A DNA stretch of 64,000 nt from positions 434,001 to 498,000 of the forward strand of contig NZ_AP023439.1 in NCBI RefSeq assembly GCF_014701095.1. The letters run 5' to 3'. Made by a program: the position numbers and the translations under genes. How positions within the stretch are numbered: position 1 is the first letter of the stretch; each line of letters begins with the position of its first letter. The notes beneath the pieces are model-generated. The model was not told the DNA's origin and ran no database searches. It saw nothing but the letters and a program-made list of their open reading frames with translations. Positions 51,965 to 60,538 of the stretch are shown here, piece by piece. The DNA is from Streptomyces tuirus (GTDB taxonomy: Bacteria > Actinomycetota > Actinomycetes > Streptomycetales > Streptomycetaceae).

Positions 51965-53218
51965 ATGCGAGAGGTAAGTGAGTGGAGGGCGCCCGCCGAG
52001 CGGATCGTGAGGAAGCGTCGTGATCCCGTGGTCGTCCAGACGCTGCGGTCCGCGTTCGCCGCGACGATCGCCTACGTCATCGCGCTGCGCCTGAGCCCCG
52101 AGCCGGCCCCTCTCACCGCCCCCCTGACGGCGCTGCTGGTCGTCCAGGTGACCCTGTACGCCACGATCACCAACGGCTTCCGGCGGGTGAACGCCGTGGT
52201 GACCGGCGTCCTCGTCGCCATCGCGTTCAGCCTGCTGGTGGGCCTGACCTGGTGGAGCCTCGCCCTGCTCCTGCTGGCCTCGCTGGTGGTGGGTCGGCTG
52301 GTCCGGGTGGAGGAGTACGTCCCCGAGGTCGCGATCAGCGCGATGCTCGTCCTCGGCGTGACCAGCGTCGGGGAGTACGCGTGGGCGCGGGTGGTGGAGA
52401 CGCTGATCGGCGCGGTCGTCGGGCTCGCCTGCAACCTGCTGCTGGCCCCGCCGGTATGGGTGGAGGAGGCGGGCGAGTCGATCGACGGCCTGGCACGCCG
52501 CCTGCGGCAGCTGATGCTGCGCATGGGCGAGGGGGCGGCCCGCGGCACACCCGTGGACCGCGCGGAGATGCAGCTGCACGAGGCGCGCCGGCTGGACCAC
52601 GAGATCGTCGAGGTGGACGCGGCCCTGCGGCAGGCCGAGGACAGTCTGCGGCTCAACCCGCGCGTGCACGACAGCGTGCTGCACCGGGTCGTGATGCGCA
52701 CCGGCCTGGACACGCTGGAGATCTGCACGGTCGTCCTGCGGGTACTCGCCCGCTCCCTCACCGACCTGGCGAAGGCGCGGGCACCCGAGCCGCTGTTCGA
52801 AGCCGAGACGGGCGCCGCCCTGGAACAGGTGCTGTCCGAGATCGCCGACGCCGTGGTGAGTTTCGCGGTGCTGGTCACCACCCACCTCAGCGCGAGCGCG
52901 GAGTCGGCGGAGGAGCGTCTCGCCACGGAACTGCGCACCGCTGCGGGCACCCGCGACAAGCTGGCCCTGCTGCTGCGCGAGGAAGCCGAGCGCAACCCCG
53001 ATCACTGGCAGCTGCCGGGAGCCGTGGTGACGGAGGTCAACCGCATCCTCGACGAGCTCGACACCGAGCACCGCACCCGGCGCCTGTTCGAGGAGCTGGA
53101 CCGCGTGTCGCGCGAGCAGCGCGCCCGGATGCCCCGTCTGACGCAGCTGCGGGAGCGGCTCGGCGTCACGGAAGAGCTGTGGCGGAACCGCGCGGGGTTC
53201 GAAGGGCGTTCTCGCTGA
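51965..53218 (+). CDS. FUSC/ArAE-type membrane protein
   Basis: A 417-residue protein with an N-terminal membrane half (TLRSAFAATIAYVIALRL, LTALLVVQVTLYATITNGFRRVNAVVTGVLVAIAFSLLVGL, AMLVLGVTSVGEY, LIGAVVGLACNLLLAPPVW) and a helical cytoplasmic half with many heptad-like Leu/Glu positions. It is the second such protein in the window and shares the general layout of the one at 46775, but the sequences differ. Export of aromatic acids or similar compounds is proposed for the family. The ATG at 51965 lies 18 bp after GGGAAGGGGA; a GTG a few codons later is an alternative. Confidence 0.82.
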   Translation: MREVSEWRAPAERIVRKRRDPVVVQTLRSAFAATIAYVIALRLSPEPAPLTAPLTALLVVQVTLYATITNGFRRVNAVVTGVLVAIAFSLLVGLTWWSLALLLLASLVVGRLVRVEEYVPEVAISAMLVLGVTSVGEYAWARVVETLIGAVVGLACNLLLAPPVWVEEAGESIDGLARRLRQLMLRMGEGAARGTPVDRAEMQLHEARRLDHEIVEVDAALRQAEDSLRLNPRVHDSVLHRVVMRTGLDTLEICTVVLRVLARSLTDLAKARAPEPLFEAETGAALEQVLSEIADAVVSFAVLVTTHLSASAESAEERLATELRTAAGTRDKLALLLREEAERNPDHWQLPGAVVTEVNRILDELDTEHRTRRLFEELDRVSREQRARMPRLTQLRERLGVTEELWRNRAGFEGRSR

Positions 53219-53265
53219 GGGGAACGCCGGCAGGGGGCCGGCACCCGGATGCGAGGAGCGGGCCG

Positions 53266-54429
53266 ATGGCCGACACGACCGTGCGGATCGACGGGAACAC
53301 ACTGCGGCTGCCGGGCGGGGTCGCGGTGCGGTTCATCCGCACCCTGCGCCTGCCGGAGAGCGGCACCCATCCGCTGCCGCCCGGTCTCGGGGAGTTCCCG
53401 GTGCGACGGGTCGCGGACTACGCGGACAGGGTTCCCGAGGCGTGGCGGGCGCGCGGCGGTGTGATGCTGCCGGTGTATCTGCGCGAGGCGATGTGGCTGA
53501 GCTTCGCGGGCACCTCGGAGCCGGCCGCGCTCCAGGTCGGCGTCGGAAAGGTATGCGCGGTCTCGGGCCGGCCCTGGAGCGACCGCCCGGGCCGCGGCCC
53601 GCAGAACTATGTGGTGCTGCCCCGCCAGCCCTGGCTGGACGGCATCAACTCCGGCACGGGCACGGTCCGGCAGTTCGTGGCCGTGCCGCTCGGCCTGGGC
53701 GCCACCGTCGAGGGGCAGGTCACGGGCGAGGAGGTGTGGGGCGGCGTGCAGTTGCAGTCCTTCGCGCTGACCGACCGGGCACTGGCGCGGTGGCGTGAGG
53801 AGGAGCGGCGGCGGCAGGTGCCCCCGGCTCCCGCACCGCCGGGCGGCTACGGCGCCGCGACGCCGACCGCGTTCGGCGGCCCTGCCGCCGGTGGGTACGG
53901 TGCGCTCGCGCCCGGTGCCTACGGCGCCGCGATGCCGATGGCGGCCCCGCCGGCGCCGGGCGCCGTCCCGGCACCCCCCGCGACCGGTGCGGCCCCGCCG
54001 GCCCCCGGTGCCGCGCCCGCGGCACCGGCGAGCGCTCCGCGCGCGGCCGCCGCCATGGGTCTGGGCGTCGGCGGTTCCATGCGGCAGGAGGTCTACCAGG
54101 ACGACCGGCCGCTCTCGGACTGGTCGCAGCGGCCGGCGGGCCGGGTCTTCGTGCATCTGGTGACGCCGCCGGAGTGGCGCCGCACCACCGGCGAGGCAGC
54201 GCCGCCGTCGCCGGTGGACCGGGCCGCGTACACGAGGGCGGGCCTGCCCTGGTTCGACTACTACGACGACGAGGCGCAGGACCTGGCCCCCACCGACACG
54301 CTCCAGTCCGTGAAGCCGGTCGGCGACTGGCTCGGCGACGACCACGAGCCCTGGCAGCCGCCCACGCCGGGCCAGACGCGGCAGCTGAAGGACGCCCCGG
54401 GCAAGCCGGTCGAGGACGGGGACTGGTGA
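53266..54429 (+). CDS. conserved hypothetical protein, two domains with a Pro/Ala/Gly linker
   Basis: A 387-residue soluble protein. The N-terminal domain (about 1-180) has VRFIRTLRLPESGTHPLPPGLGEFPVRRVADYADRVPEAW and later VVLPRQPWLDGINSGTGTVRQFVAVPLGLGATVEGQVTGEE. An Ala/Pro/Gly linker follows (about 190-265). The C-terminal domain holds MRQEVYQDDRPLSDW and a Trp/Tyr/Asp-rich patch WFDYYDDEAQDLAPT. I do not recognise a characterised family; the first half reads like a conserved Streptomyces protein of unknown function. GAGGAGCGGG precedes the ATG. It follows the FUSC gene by 47 bp. Confidence 0.7.
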   Translation: MADTTVRIDGNTLRLPGGVAVRFIRTLRLPESGTHPLPPGLGEFPVRRVADYADRVPEAWRARGGVMLPVYLREAMWLSFAGTSEPAALQVGVGKVCAVSGRPWSDRPGRGPQNYVVLPRQPWLDGINSGTGTVRQFVAVPLGLGATVEGQVTGEEVWGGVQLQSFALTDRALARWREEERRRQVPPAPAPPGGYGAATPTAFGGPAAGGYGALAPGAYGAAMPMAAPPAPGAVPAPPATGAAPPAPGAAPAAPASAPRAAAAMGLGVGGSMRQEVYQDDRPLSDWSQRPAGRVFVHLVTPPEWRRTTGEAAPPSPVDRAAYTRAGLPWFDYYDDEAQDLAPTDTLQSVKPVGDWLGDDHEPWQPPTPGQTRQLKDAPGKPVEDGDW

Positions 54430-54576
54430 CCGGCCCGGGGCGGGTCCCGGCCGGACTGCCGGACCGCCGGGGCGGGTTGCTTCTCACGCAACGCCCCCGG
54501 CCGTGGTTGCACGCGGGGGCCGGGAAACGCCAGGGTGGCTGTCACGACGGGGACCGGTGACGACCTGAGGGGCGAC

Positions 54577-55764
54577 ATGGACAGTGGTGGCTGGAGCAGG
54601 CGCCGATTCGTCGGCGCACTGGCGGGCGGGACCGCCGCGGCGGCGCTGCCGTCCTGTGACAACGCGCCCGCGCCCGCGACGACTCCGGCCACCGCCCCGG
54701 AGCCCACAGCGTCGCGGGAGGCCCGCCGCCCCTCCGGGCCCCGCCCGCTCTACCTCGGCACGTACACGTCCGTCGAGGGCGGCGGCAAGGGCATCGGCCT
54801 GGCCACGTACGACGCGGCGACGGGCCGGATCACCGGCACCGGCACGATCCCCGGCGTCGGCGACCCTTCGTATCTCGCGATCCACCCGGACCGCGGCACG
54901 CTGTACGCGGTGGACGAGCGCGACGACGGCGCGGTGACCGCCGTCCGGCTGTCCGACCGGAAGGTGCTGGGCAGCCGGAGCACCGGCGGGGCGGCGCCCT
55001 GCCATCTGTCGGTGCATCCGGGCGGGCGCTGGCTGCTCAGCGCGAACTACGGCTCGGGCAGTGTGGCCGTGCATCCCATCGACGCCTCGGGCGCTCTCGG
55101 TGAGCGCACCGACCTCGTCCGGCACACCAGTCCGCCGCCCGGCCCCGGCCAGGAGGGCCCGCACGCCCACCAGTTCGTCACCAGCCCGGACGGGGGCCAT
55201 GTCCTCGCCGTCGATCTGGGCACGGACACCGTCTACACCTATCGGCTGGACGAGAGGGCGGGCACGCTCACCGAGGTTTCGCAGGCGCACACCCGGCCGG
55301 GCGCCGGCCCGCGCCACCTCACGTTCCACCCGGACGGCCGGTACGCCTATCTCGCCAACGAGGCCGACAACACCGTCGCGGTCTGCTCGTACGACAAGGC
55401 CTCCGGCCGGGTGACCGTGGGCGAGGCGCAGTCCACGGGCACGGGTTCCGGCACGAACTACCCGGCGCAGATCCTGGTGACCGCCGACGGCCGCCACGCC
55501 TATCTCGCCAACCGCGGCCACAACAGCCTCACCCGCTATGCCGTCGAGGCGGACGGCGCCCGGCTCCGGCTGCTGGACACGGTGCCGGTGGGCGGCGACT
55601 TCCCCCGGCAGATCGCCTTCTCGCCGGAGGGCACGCTGCTCTTCGCGGCGAACCAGAAGTCCTCCACCGTCACCGTCTTCCACGTGGACGAGGCGAACGG
55701 CGCACTGCGGCGCGCTGGAGAATCGTTCCCCTCACCCGTCGCCGTCTGTGCGCTGCCGCTGTAG
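54577..55764 (+). CDS. Tat-exported lactonase-family beta-propeller
   Basis: A 395-residue seven-bladed propeller of the lactonase/6-phosphogluconolactonase (Pgl, cycloisomerase-2) family. The N-terminus WSRRRFVGALAGGTAAAALPSCDN is a twin-arginine signal, and LPSC looks like a lipobox, so a lipoprotein anchored outside is likely. Repeats of the type PSYLAIHPDRGTLYAVDE, PCHLSVHPGGRWLLSANYGSGSV and PRHLTFHPDGRYAYLANE mark the blades. Exported forms may hydrolyse lactones of the cell wall or medium. The ATG at 54577 follows GAGGGG. Its last 33 bp overlap the convergent DUF2470 gene. Confidence 0.88.
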   Translation: MDSGGWSRRRFVGALAGGTAAAALPSCDNAPAPATTPATAPEPTASREARRPSGPRPLYLGTYTSVEGGGKGIGLATYDAATGRITGTGTIPGVGDPSYLAIHPDRGTLYAVDERDDGAVTAVRLSDRKVLGSRSTGGAAPCHLSVHPGGRWLLSANYGSGSVAVHPIDASGALGERTDLVRHTSPPPGPGQEGPHAHQFVTSPDGGHVLAVDLGTDTVYTYRLDERAGTLTEVSQAHTRPGAGPRHLTFHPDGRYAYLANEADNTVAVCSYDKASGRVTVGEAQSTGTGSGTNYPAQILVTADGRHAYLANRGHNSLTRYAVEADGARLRLLDTVPVGGDFPRQIAFSPEGTLLFAANQKSSTVTVFHVDEANGALRRAGESFPSPVAVCALPL

Positions 55765-56460
55765 GGCCCGCGGGCACGACGCGGCCGTGGCCTGGCCGAG
55801 CAGGATGTGCATGCGCTCGGTGAGCTGCGCGACGTCGTCCGCGGGGGCGTGGAAGGCGAGGCGTACATCGCCGTGCGTGCGGGCGCGTTCGATGCGCAGC
55901 GTCAGTCCGTGCCGGTCGACGGCGAGCGGCTGGACGCGGACCGCGCCGTGCAGGCTGTCGGAGTCGACGAGCCGGGTGAGCCGTTCGACGGCGTCGGCGT
56001 GGCAGTCGGCGAGATGGGTGAGCAGCCGGGCCTCTGCCGTGGTGAGCGGGTCGGGCACGGCGGTGGCGAACTCGTCGAGGTCCACGACCACGGAGCCGGA
56101 CGGCTGGCGCAGCACGACCCGCGTGGGCGTGAAGACGAGCCGCTCCCCCTGGACGGCGAACCAGCCCGCGAGCCACAGCCGCGAGCGGATCCGGCCCCGG
56201 ACCGGGACGGGCGCGGCGTCGGCGAACTCCAGCACGGCGGACGGCTCGCCGCGGGGCGCGCAGATCGCGGCCGCGAGCAGGGCGCTGTCCTCCGGCACCT
56301 CCACGACCACCCGGCCGTCCTCGCCCACGGTGTGCGCGCCGACCAGCTCCTCCCGCGTGCCCTCCGCGGTCACGGAGCAGGACCACGCGGCGGCGAGCAC
56401 CGACCGCGCCCGCTCCGCCGCGGCGGGAGCCGCCGTCCAGCTGTGGCTGTCGTCACCCAT
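55732..56460 (-). CDS. DUF2470 protein under an iron box
   Basis: A 242-residue protein. The C-terminal part (LTTAEARLLTHLADCHADAVERLTRLVD...VQPLAVDRHGLTLRIE) is a DUF2470 domain, also found at the end of HugZ-type heme-degrading enzymes. The N-terminal part is a split-barrel-like region (AAICAPRGEPSAVLEFADAAPVPVRGRIRSRLWLAGWF) without clear heme ligands. With a DmdR1/IdeR-type iron box directly upstream, a role in iron or heme handling is likely (inference). The ATG at 56460 has GGAGG at good spacing. The stop region overlaps the lactonase gene. Confidence 0.85.
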   Translation of the reverse strand: MGDDSHSWTAAPAAAERARSVLAAAWSCSVTAEGTREELVGAHTVGEDGRVVVEVPEDSALLAAAICAPRGEPSAVLEFADAAPVPVRGRIRSRLWLAGWFAVQGERLVFTPTRVVLRQPSGSVVVDLDEFATAVPDPLTTAEARLLTHLADCHADAVERLTRLVDSDSLHGAVRVQPLAVDRHGLTLRIERARTHGDVRLAFHAPADDVAQLTERMHILLGQATAASCPRALQRQRTDGDG

Positions 56461-56471
56461 CCCAGACCTCC

Positions 56472-56490
56472 TTAGGTAAGCCTCACCTAA
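56472..56490. promoter_or_regulatory. DmdR1/IdeR-type iron box
   Basis: TTAGGTAAGCCTCACCTAA, a 19-bp palindrome matching the DmdR1/IdeR iron-box consensus. It lies 12 bp before the DUF2470 start codon. Iron-loaded repressor bound here would block transcription. Confidence 0.9.
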
Positions 56491-56544
56491 CCTATCGAAG
56501 ATCGGGGTGCACGCCAACCACGGCACATGCTCTTTTCAGACGTC

Positions 56545-57153
56545 TCAGGGTGTGAGAACGCCGAGCAGGGCGCGTGTACACAGCTCGCGCACCTGCTCCC
56601 TGCCCAACTCCGTGCCGCGCAGCCACTCCAGGCAGACGGCCGTGGTGAACGCCAGCCAGCCGCGCACGGCCAGCCGGACCTCCGGCCGCTCCTCGAAGTC
56701 GGGCCCGAATTCCGGGTCCGCGGCGAGCGCGGCGAGGATCTGCCGCTCCTGCGCGGCCAGCGCACGCTGGTAGACCCGCCGGACCGCCTGGTCCCCGGCC
56801 GCGTCGGCGCGGTGGAAGGCCCGGTAGCCGTGCGCGTGCGCCTGGACGTACTCCAGGAACGTCCCGAGACCGGCCGCGAGTTGTTCGCGGACCGGCACGC
56901 CGGGCACCGCCGCCGTCATGCGCAGCATGCGCTCGCTCTCACGCTCGACGACCGCCGCGAAGAAGTCCCGCTTGGTCGGGAAGTAGTGGTACAGCAGCCC
57001 GCGTGACACCCCGGCGATCTCGGCGACCTGCTCGATCCACACATCGTCGTAGGGGCTCTCCGAGAACAGCCGCGCCCCGACCGACAGAAGCTGCTCCCGG
57101 CGCTCCTCGGTGCTGAGCCGGCGACGCGTGCGCCCGCCCTGGTTCGCGGCCAT
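56545..57153 (-). CDS. TetR-family repressor
   Basis: A 202-residue TetR regulator. The N-terminal helix-turn-helix is STEERREQLLSVGARLFSESPYDDVWIEQVAEIAGVSRGLLYHYFPTKRDFF; the rest is the helical ligand-binding and dimer domain. It is divergent from the CYP102-like P450, with 109 bp between starts that hold GGTTCA-N15-TGAACC and other TTGAACC units. The arrangement recalls Bm3R1 and CYP102A1 of Bacillus megaterium, where a TetR protein responds to fatty acids. Control of the P450 by fatty-acid-like ligands is therefore a reasonable guess. Confidence 0.92.
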   Translation of the reverse strand: MAANQGGRTRRRLSTEERREQLLSVGARLFSESPYDDVWIEQVAEIAGVSRGLLYHYFPTKRDFFAAVVERESERMLRMTAAVPGVPVREQLAAGLGTFLEYVQAHAHGYRAFHRADAAGDQAVRRVYQRALAAQERQILAALAADPEFGPDFEERPEVRLAVRGWLAFTTAVCLEWLRGTELGREQVRELCTRALLGVLTP

Positions 57154-57174
57154 GCCCGCACTTTACTTGACGTC

Positions 57175-57201
57175 GGTTCAACAACCGGATCAGACTGAAC
57201 C
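57175..57201. promoter_or_regulatory. candidate TetR operator, GGTTCA-N15-TGAACC
   Basis: Inverted GGTTCA / TGAACC arms 15 bp apart, with a nested CGGTT-N4-AACCG (57174-57187) and another TTGAACC 8 bp further on. All lie between the divergent TetR and P450 starts. Confidence 0.5.
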
Positions 57202-57262
57202 GCGCTATTGAACCCACGTACAACACGTGCGAACCCGCCGCAGGACCAAGGGAGATCGCGTC

Positions 57263-58759
57263 ATGACCCAGGCGCCGATACGGACCGGTGAGCCCAAGGG
57301 TTTCCGGAGTGCCGAGCTGGGCTGGCCGGAGCTGGACCGCATTCCGCATCCGCCGCGCCGGATCCCCCTGCTGGGTGACGTGGTGGGCGTGAACCGGAGC
57401 ACTCCCCTTCAGGACTCCCTGCGCTACGCCCGCCGGCTGGGGCCGGTGTTCCGGCGGAAGGCGTTCGGCAAGGAGTTCGTGTTCGTGTGGGGCGCCCGGC
57501 ACGCGGCCGACCTCGCGGACGAGTCGCGGTTCGCCAAGCACGTGGGGCTCGGCGTGGCCAATCTGCGGCCGGTCGCCGGGGACGGTCTGTTCACGGCGTA
57601 CAACCACGAGCCGAACTGGCAGCTGGCCCACGAGGTGCTCGCGCCCGGGTTCAGCCGCGACGCCATGGCCGGCTACCACCCGATGATGCTGGACGTCGCC
57701 CGGCGGCTGACGGAGCACTGGGACACGGCGGCGGCGACCGGCCGGGCGGTGGACGTGCCCGGCGACATGACCAAGCTGACGCTGGAGACGATCGCGCGCA
57801 CCGGCTTCGGGCACGACTTCGGGTCCTTCGAGCGCTCCCGGCCGCATCCCTTCGTGACGGCGATGGTGGGCACGCTGACCTACGCACAGCGGCTCAACAC
57901 CGTGCCCTTCCCACTGGCTCCGCTGCTGCTGCGCAGCGCGACCCGCCGCAACGCGGCCGACATCGCCCACCTCAACGACACGGTCGACGAACTGGTCCGG
58001 GCCCGGCGCGCCACGGGTGGCGGCAACGGGGATCTGCTCGACCGCATGCTGGAGACCGCCCACCCCGAGACCGGGGAACGGCTGGCGCCGCAGAACGTCC
58101 GCCGTCAGGTGATCACCTTCCTCGTCGCCGGGCACGAGACCACCTCGGGCGCGCTCTCCTTCGCCCTGCACTACCTCTCCCGCCACCCCGAGATCGCCGC
58201 CCGCGCCCGCGCGGAGGTGGACCGGGTCTGGGGCGACACCGAGGAGCCCGCCTACGAGCAGGTGGCCCGGCTGCGCTACGTCCGCCGGGTGCTGGACGAG
58301 TCGCTGCGGCTGTGGCCGACCGCGCCCGCGTTCTCCCGGGAGGCCCGGGAGGACACGGTGCTGGCCGGGGAGCATCCGATGCGGCGCGGGGCCTGGGCGC
58401 TGGTGCTGACGCCGATGCTGCACCGGGACCCCGAGGTGTGGGGCGCGGACGCGGAGCGGTTCGACCCGGACCGCTTCGAGGCGCAGGCCGTGCGGTCGCG
58501 GCCCCCGCACACCTTCAAGCCGTTCGGGACGGGCGCGCGGGCGTGCATCGGCCGCCAGTTCGCGCTGCACGAGGCCACGCTGGTGCTCGGTCTACTGCTG
58601 CGGCGCTACGAGCTGCGGGCCGACCCGGCCTACCGACTGCGGGTGACGGAACGGCTGACGCTGATGCCGGAGGGCCTCAGGCTGCGGCCGGAGCGCCGCA
58701 CGGCGGTGCCGGAGCCGGCCTCAGACCCGCGCTGTCCAGTGCCCGGGGCGGGTGACTGA
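57263..58759 (+). CDS. CYP102B-like cytochrome P450 without reductase domain
   Basis: A 498-residue P450. AGHETTSG (I helix), ESLRLWP (ExxR) and the heme loop [23 protein letters not shown] are all canonical, and the last closely matches the heme domain of CYP102A1 (P450 BM3). Unlike BM3, no FMN/FAD reductase follows; the protein ends shortly after the heme domain. This is the CYP102B layout known from S. coelicolor CYP102B1. Electrons must come from separate redox proteins. Fatty-acid hydroxylation is the likely reaction (family knowledge). The ATG is preceded by AAGGGAGA. The 3' end overlaps the convergent pentapeptide gene by 39 bp. Confidence 0.92.
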   Translation: MTQAPIRTGEPKGFRSAELGWPELDRIPHPPRRIPLLGDVVGVNRSTPLQDSLRYARRLGPVFRRKAFGKEFVFVWGARHAADLADESRFAKHVGLGVANLRPVAGDGLFTAYNHEPNWQLAHEVLAPGFSRDAMAGYHPMMLDVARRLTEHWDTAAATGRAVDVPGDMTKLTLETIARTGFGHDFGSFERSRPHPFVTAMVGTLTYAQRLNTVPFPLAPLLLRSATRRNAADIAHLNDTVDELVRARRATGGGNGDLLDRMLETAHPETGERLAPQNVRRQVITFLVAGHETTSGALSFALHYLSRHPEIAARARAEVDRVWGDTEEPAYEQVARLRYVRRVLDESLRLWPTAPAFSREAREDTVLAGEHPMRRGAWALVLTPMLHRDPEVWGADAERFDPDRFEAQAVRSRPPHTFKPFGTGARACIGRQFALHEATLVLGLLLRRYELRADPAYRLRVTERLTLMPEGLRLRPERRTAVPEPASDPRCPVPGAGD

Positions 58760-59551
58760 TCCGGGCAGCCGGGTCCCGGCACTCCCGCGGGCCGCGTTCA
58801 GCTGCGGCTGGGTGAGGAAGAACGCCCCGGTCAGGTCCGCGTCCGTGAGGTCGGCGTCGCGCAGGTCGGCACCGATCAGATCGGCGCCCCGCAGGTCCGC
58901 GCCGGTGAGGTCGGCGGCGATGAGGTAGGCGCCGCGGAGACTGGCACCGCGCAGGTCGGCGCCCTTGAGGCGGGCGCCCATGAGGTCCGCACCCCGGCGG
59001 TCCTTCCGGCGGCCCTTGGTGCCGGCCCGGGCCAGCTCGCTCGTCCTCAGCAGCAGGACGTTGACCTCCTGGCGGTGCGCCGCGACGTCAAGCCCGGCGA
59101 GCTCCTCGGGCGTTCCGGCGGTCAGCTCCTCGGTCTTCGCGCGGGCCTTGCGCAGCTCGGCGTGGACGGGACGGGCCGCGGGCAGGGCGAGCGCCTCGGT
59201 CAGGTACCACAGCAGCTCGTGCAGCTGCCGGACCACCGGGAACACCTCGAACATGCGGCGGGCCCGCTCCGGCGGCCCGGTCCGCCAGTCCTGCCCGCCG
59301 AAGGTGAGCTGCGAGACCTGCTGCCCGGCGCCGAAGCAGTCGTAGACCGTGCAGCCGGTGAATCCCTGCTGCCGGAGCCTGGCGTGGATGCCGCAGCGGT
59401 GGTCCTCGCGGAGGTTGCGGCAGGGCGTGCCGGCGGCCTTGTCGACCGCGAAGTCGGCCGAGGCGGCGAAGGGCAGGGCGACGCAGCACAGCCCGAAACA
59501 CCGCTCGCAGTCGCCGCGCAGTTCCGCCCGCTCGGCCTGATGATCTCCCAT
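58721..59551 (-). CDS. Cys-rich plus pentapeptide-repeat protein
   Basis: A 276-residue protein in two parts. Residues about 10-75 carry a cysteine cluster, [16 protein letters not shown]...[33 protein letters not shown], like the YkgJ (CxxCxxxCC) metal-binding family. After a helical middle part, residues about 185-250 are pentapeptide repeats: [20 protein letters not shown] and on (A(D/N)LxX), a right-handed beta-helix. Pentapeptide proteins such as MfpA/Qnr mimic DNA and protect gyrase, but most have unknown roles. The ATG at 59551 is tentative; an ATG four codons earlier is also in frame and neither has a good ribosome site. It may be leaderless. Confidence 0.8.
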   Translation of the reverse strand: MGDHQAERAELRGDCERCFGLCCVALPFAASADFAVDKAAGTPCRNLREDHRCGIHARLRQQGFTGCTVYDCFGAGQQVSQLTFGGQDWRTGPPERARRMFEVFPVVRQLHELLWYLTEALALPAARPVHAELRKARAKTEELTAGTPEELAGLDVAAHRQEVNVLLLRTSELARAGTKGRRKDRRGADLMGARLKGADLRGASLRGAYLIAADLTGADLRGADLIGADLRDADLTDADLTGAFFLTQPQLNAARGSAGTRLPGSVTRPGHWTARV

Positions 59552-59593
59552 GCCGTTCAGCATACGAAATGACAGGTCATCGGTCGGGTGCGG

Positions 59594-60505
59594 TCAGCCC
59601 GCGCCCCCGGGCGCCGCCAGCCGTTCCAGCCGCTCGGGGTCGGCCAGGATGTACAGGCCGGTGATGCAGCCGTCGGCGATCGTCACGCCCATGACCGACT
59701 GGATGCGGCCCTGCGACGTGTTGATCATTCCGACCGAGCCGTTGACCAGCACCAGCTGCGCGGACCGTGCGAACGGGGCGAACATGAGCGCCTGCTCCGC
59801 CACCGCCTTCGCGCCCCGGACCAGCTTGGAGGCGGCCGCTCCGCGTACCAGGGCGCCCGAGTCGGCCCGCAGCAGCACATCCGGGTGCAGGAGGGCCACC
59901 AGCGCCTCGAAGTCCCCCGCGCGCGAGGCGGCCAGGAAGGCGTCGAGCACCTGCTTCTGCAGGCCGAGGTCGGGCTCGTTCGACGGCGTCGCGCCGCGCA
60001 CCCGGCGCCGCGCGCGGCTCGCCAGCTGCCGGGTCGCGGCGGCACTGCGCTCCACGATCGGCGCGATGTCGTCGAACGGCACGGCGAACATGTCGTGCAG
60101 CACGAACGTGAGCCGTTCGTCGGGCGCCAGGTTCTCCAGCACGACGAGCAGGGCCAGGCCCACGGAGTCGGCCTGGAGCACCTCCTCGGCCGGGTCGATG
60201 TGCGACAGGGGCCGGAGCACCGGGTCCGGGACGAAGGCCCCCACGGTCTCCTGAGTGTCGCCCATCGGCTCCTCGCGGCGGGCGGTGCGCGAGCGCAGCA
60301 TGTCCAGGCAGACCCGGCCGGTCACTGTGGTCAGCCAGCCGCCGAGGTTCCGGATGTCGTCCGGGTCGGTGCGGCTGAGCCTGAGCCAGGCCTCCTGGAT
60401 GGCGTCCTCCGCCTCGGAGAGCGATCCGAGCATGCGGTAGGCCACCGCTTTGAGGTGTCCGCGGTGCTCCTCGAACCGGCGGGCCAGTTCCTCGCTGCCT
60501 GTCAT
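59594..60505 (-). CDS. ECF sigma factor with SnoaL-like C-terminus (SigJ type)
   Basis: A 303-residue ECF sigma factor. Region 2 is HLKAVAYRMLGSLSEAEDAIQEAWLRL, region 4 is LAPDERLTFVLHDMFAVPFDDIAPIVERSAAATRQLASRAR, and residues about 190-300 form a SnoaL/NTF2-like domain (LVALLHPDVLLRADSG, GVTIADGCITGLYILADPERLERL). Such SigJ-type factors need no classical anti-sigma; the C-terminal domain is thought to modulate them. It is the intact counterpart of the broken ECF41 gene at 8127. It follows a PIG-L gene by 33 bp, so the two may form an operon. Confidence 0.92.
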   Translation of the reverse strand: MTGSEELARRFEEHRGHLKAVAYRMLGSLSEAEDAIQEAWLRLSRTDPDDIRNLGGWLTTVTGRVCLDMLRSRTARREEPMGDTQETVGAFVPDPVLRPLSHIDPAEEVLQADSVGLALLVVLENLAPDERLTFVLHDMFAVPFDDIAPIVERSAAATRQLASRARRRVRGATPSNEPDLGLQKQVLDAFLAASRAGDFEALVALLHPDVLLRADSGALVRGAAASKLVRGAKAVAEQALMFAPFARSAQLVLVNGSVGMINTSQGRIQSVMGVTIADGCITGLYILADPERLERLAAPGGAG

Positions 60506-60538
60506 GGTCTCCCCCGTCGTCTGCCGGTCAACCGCTGA

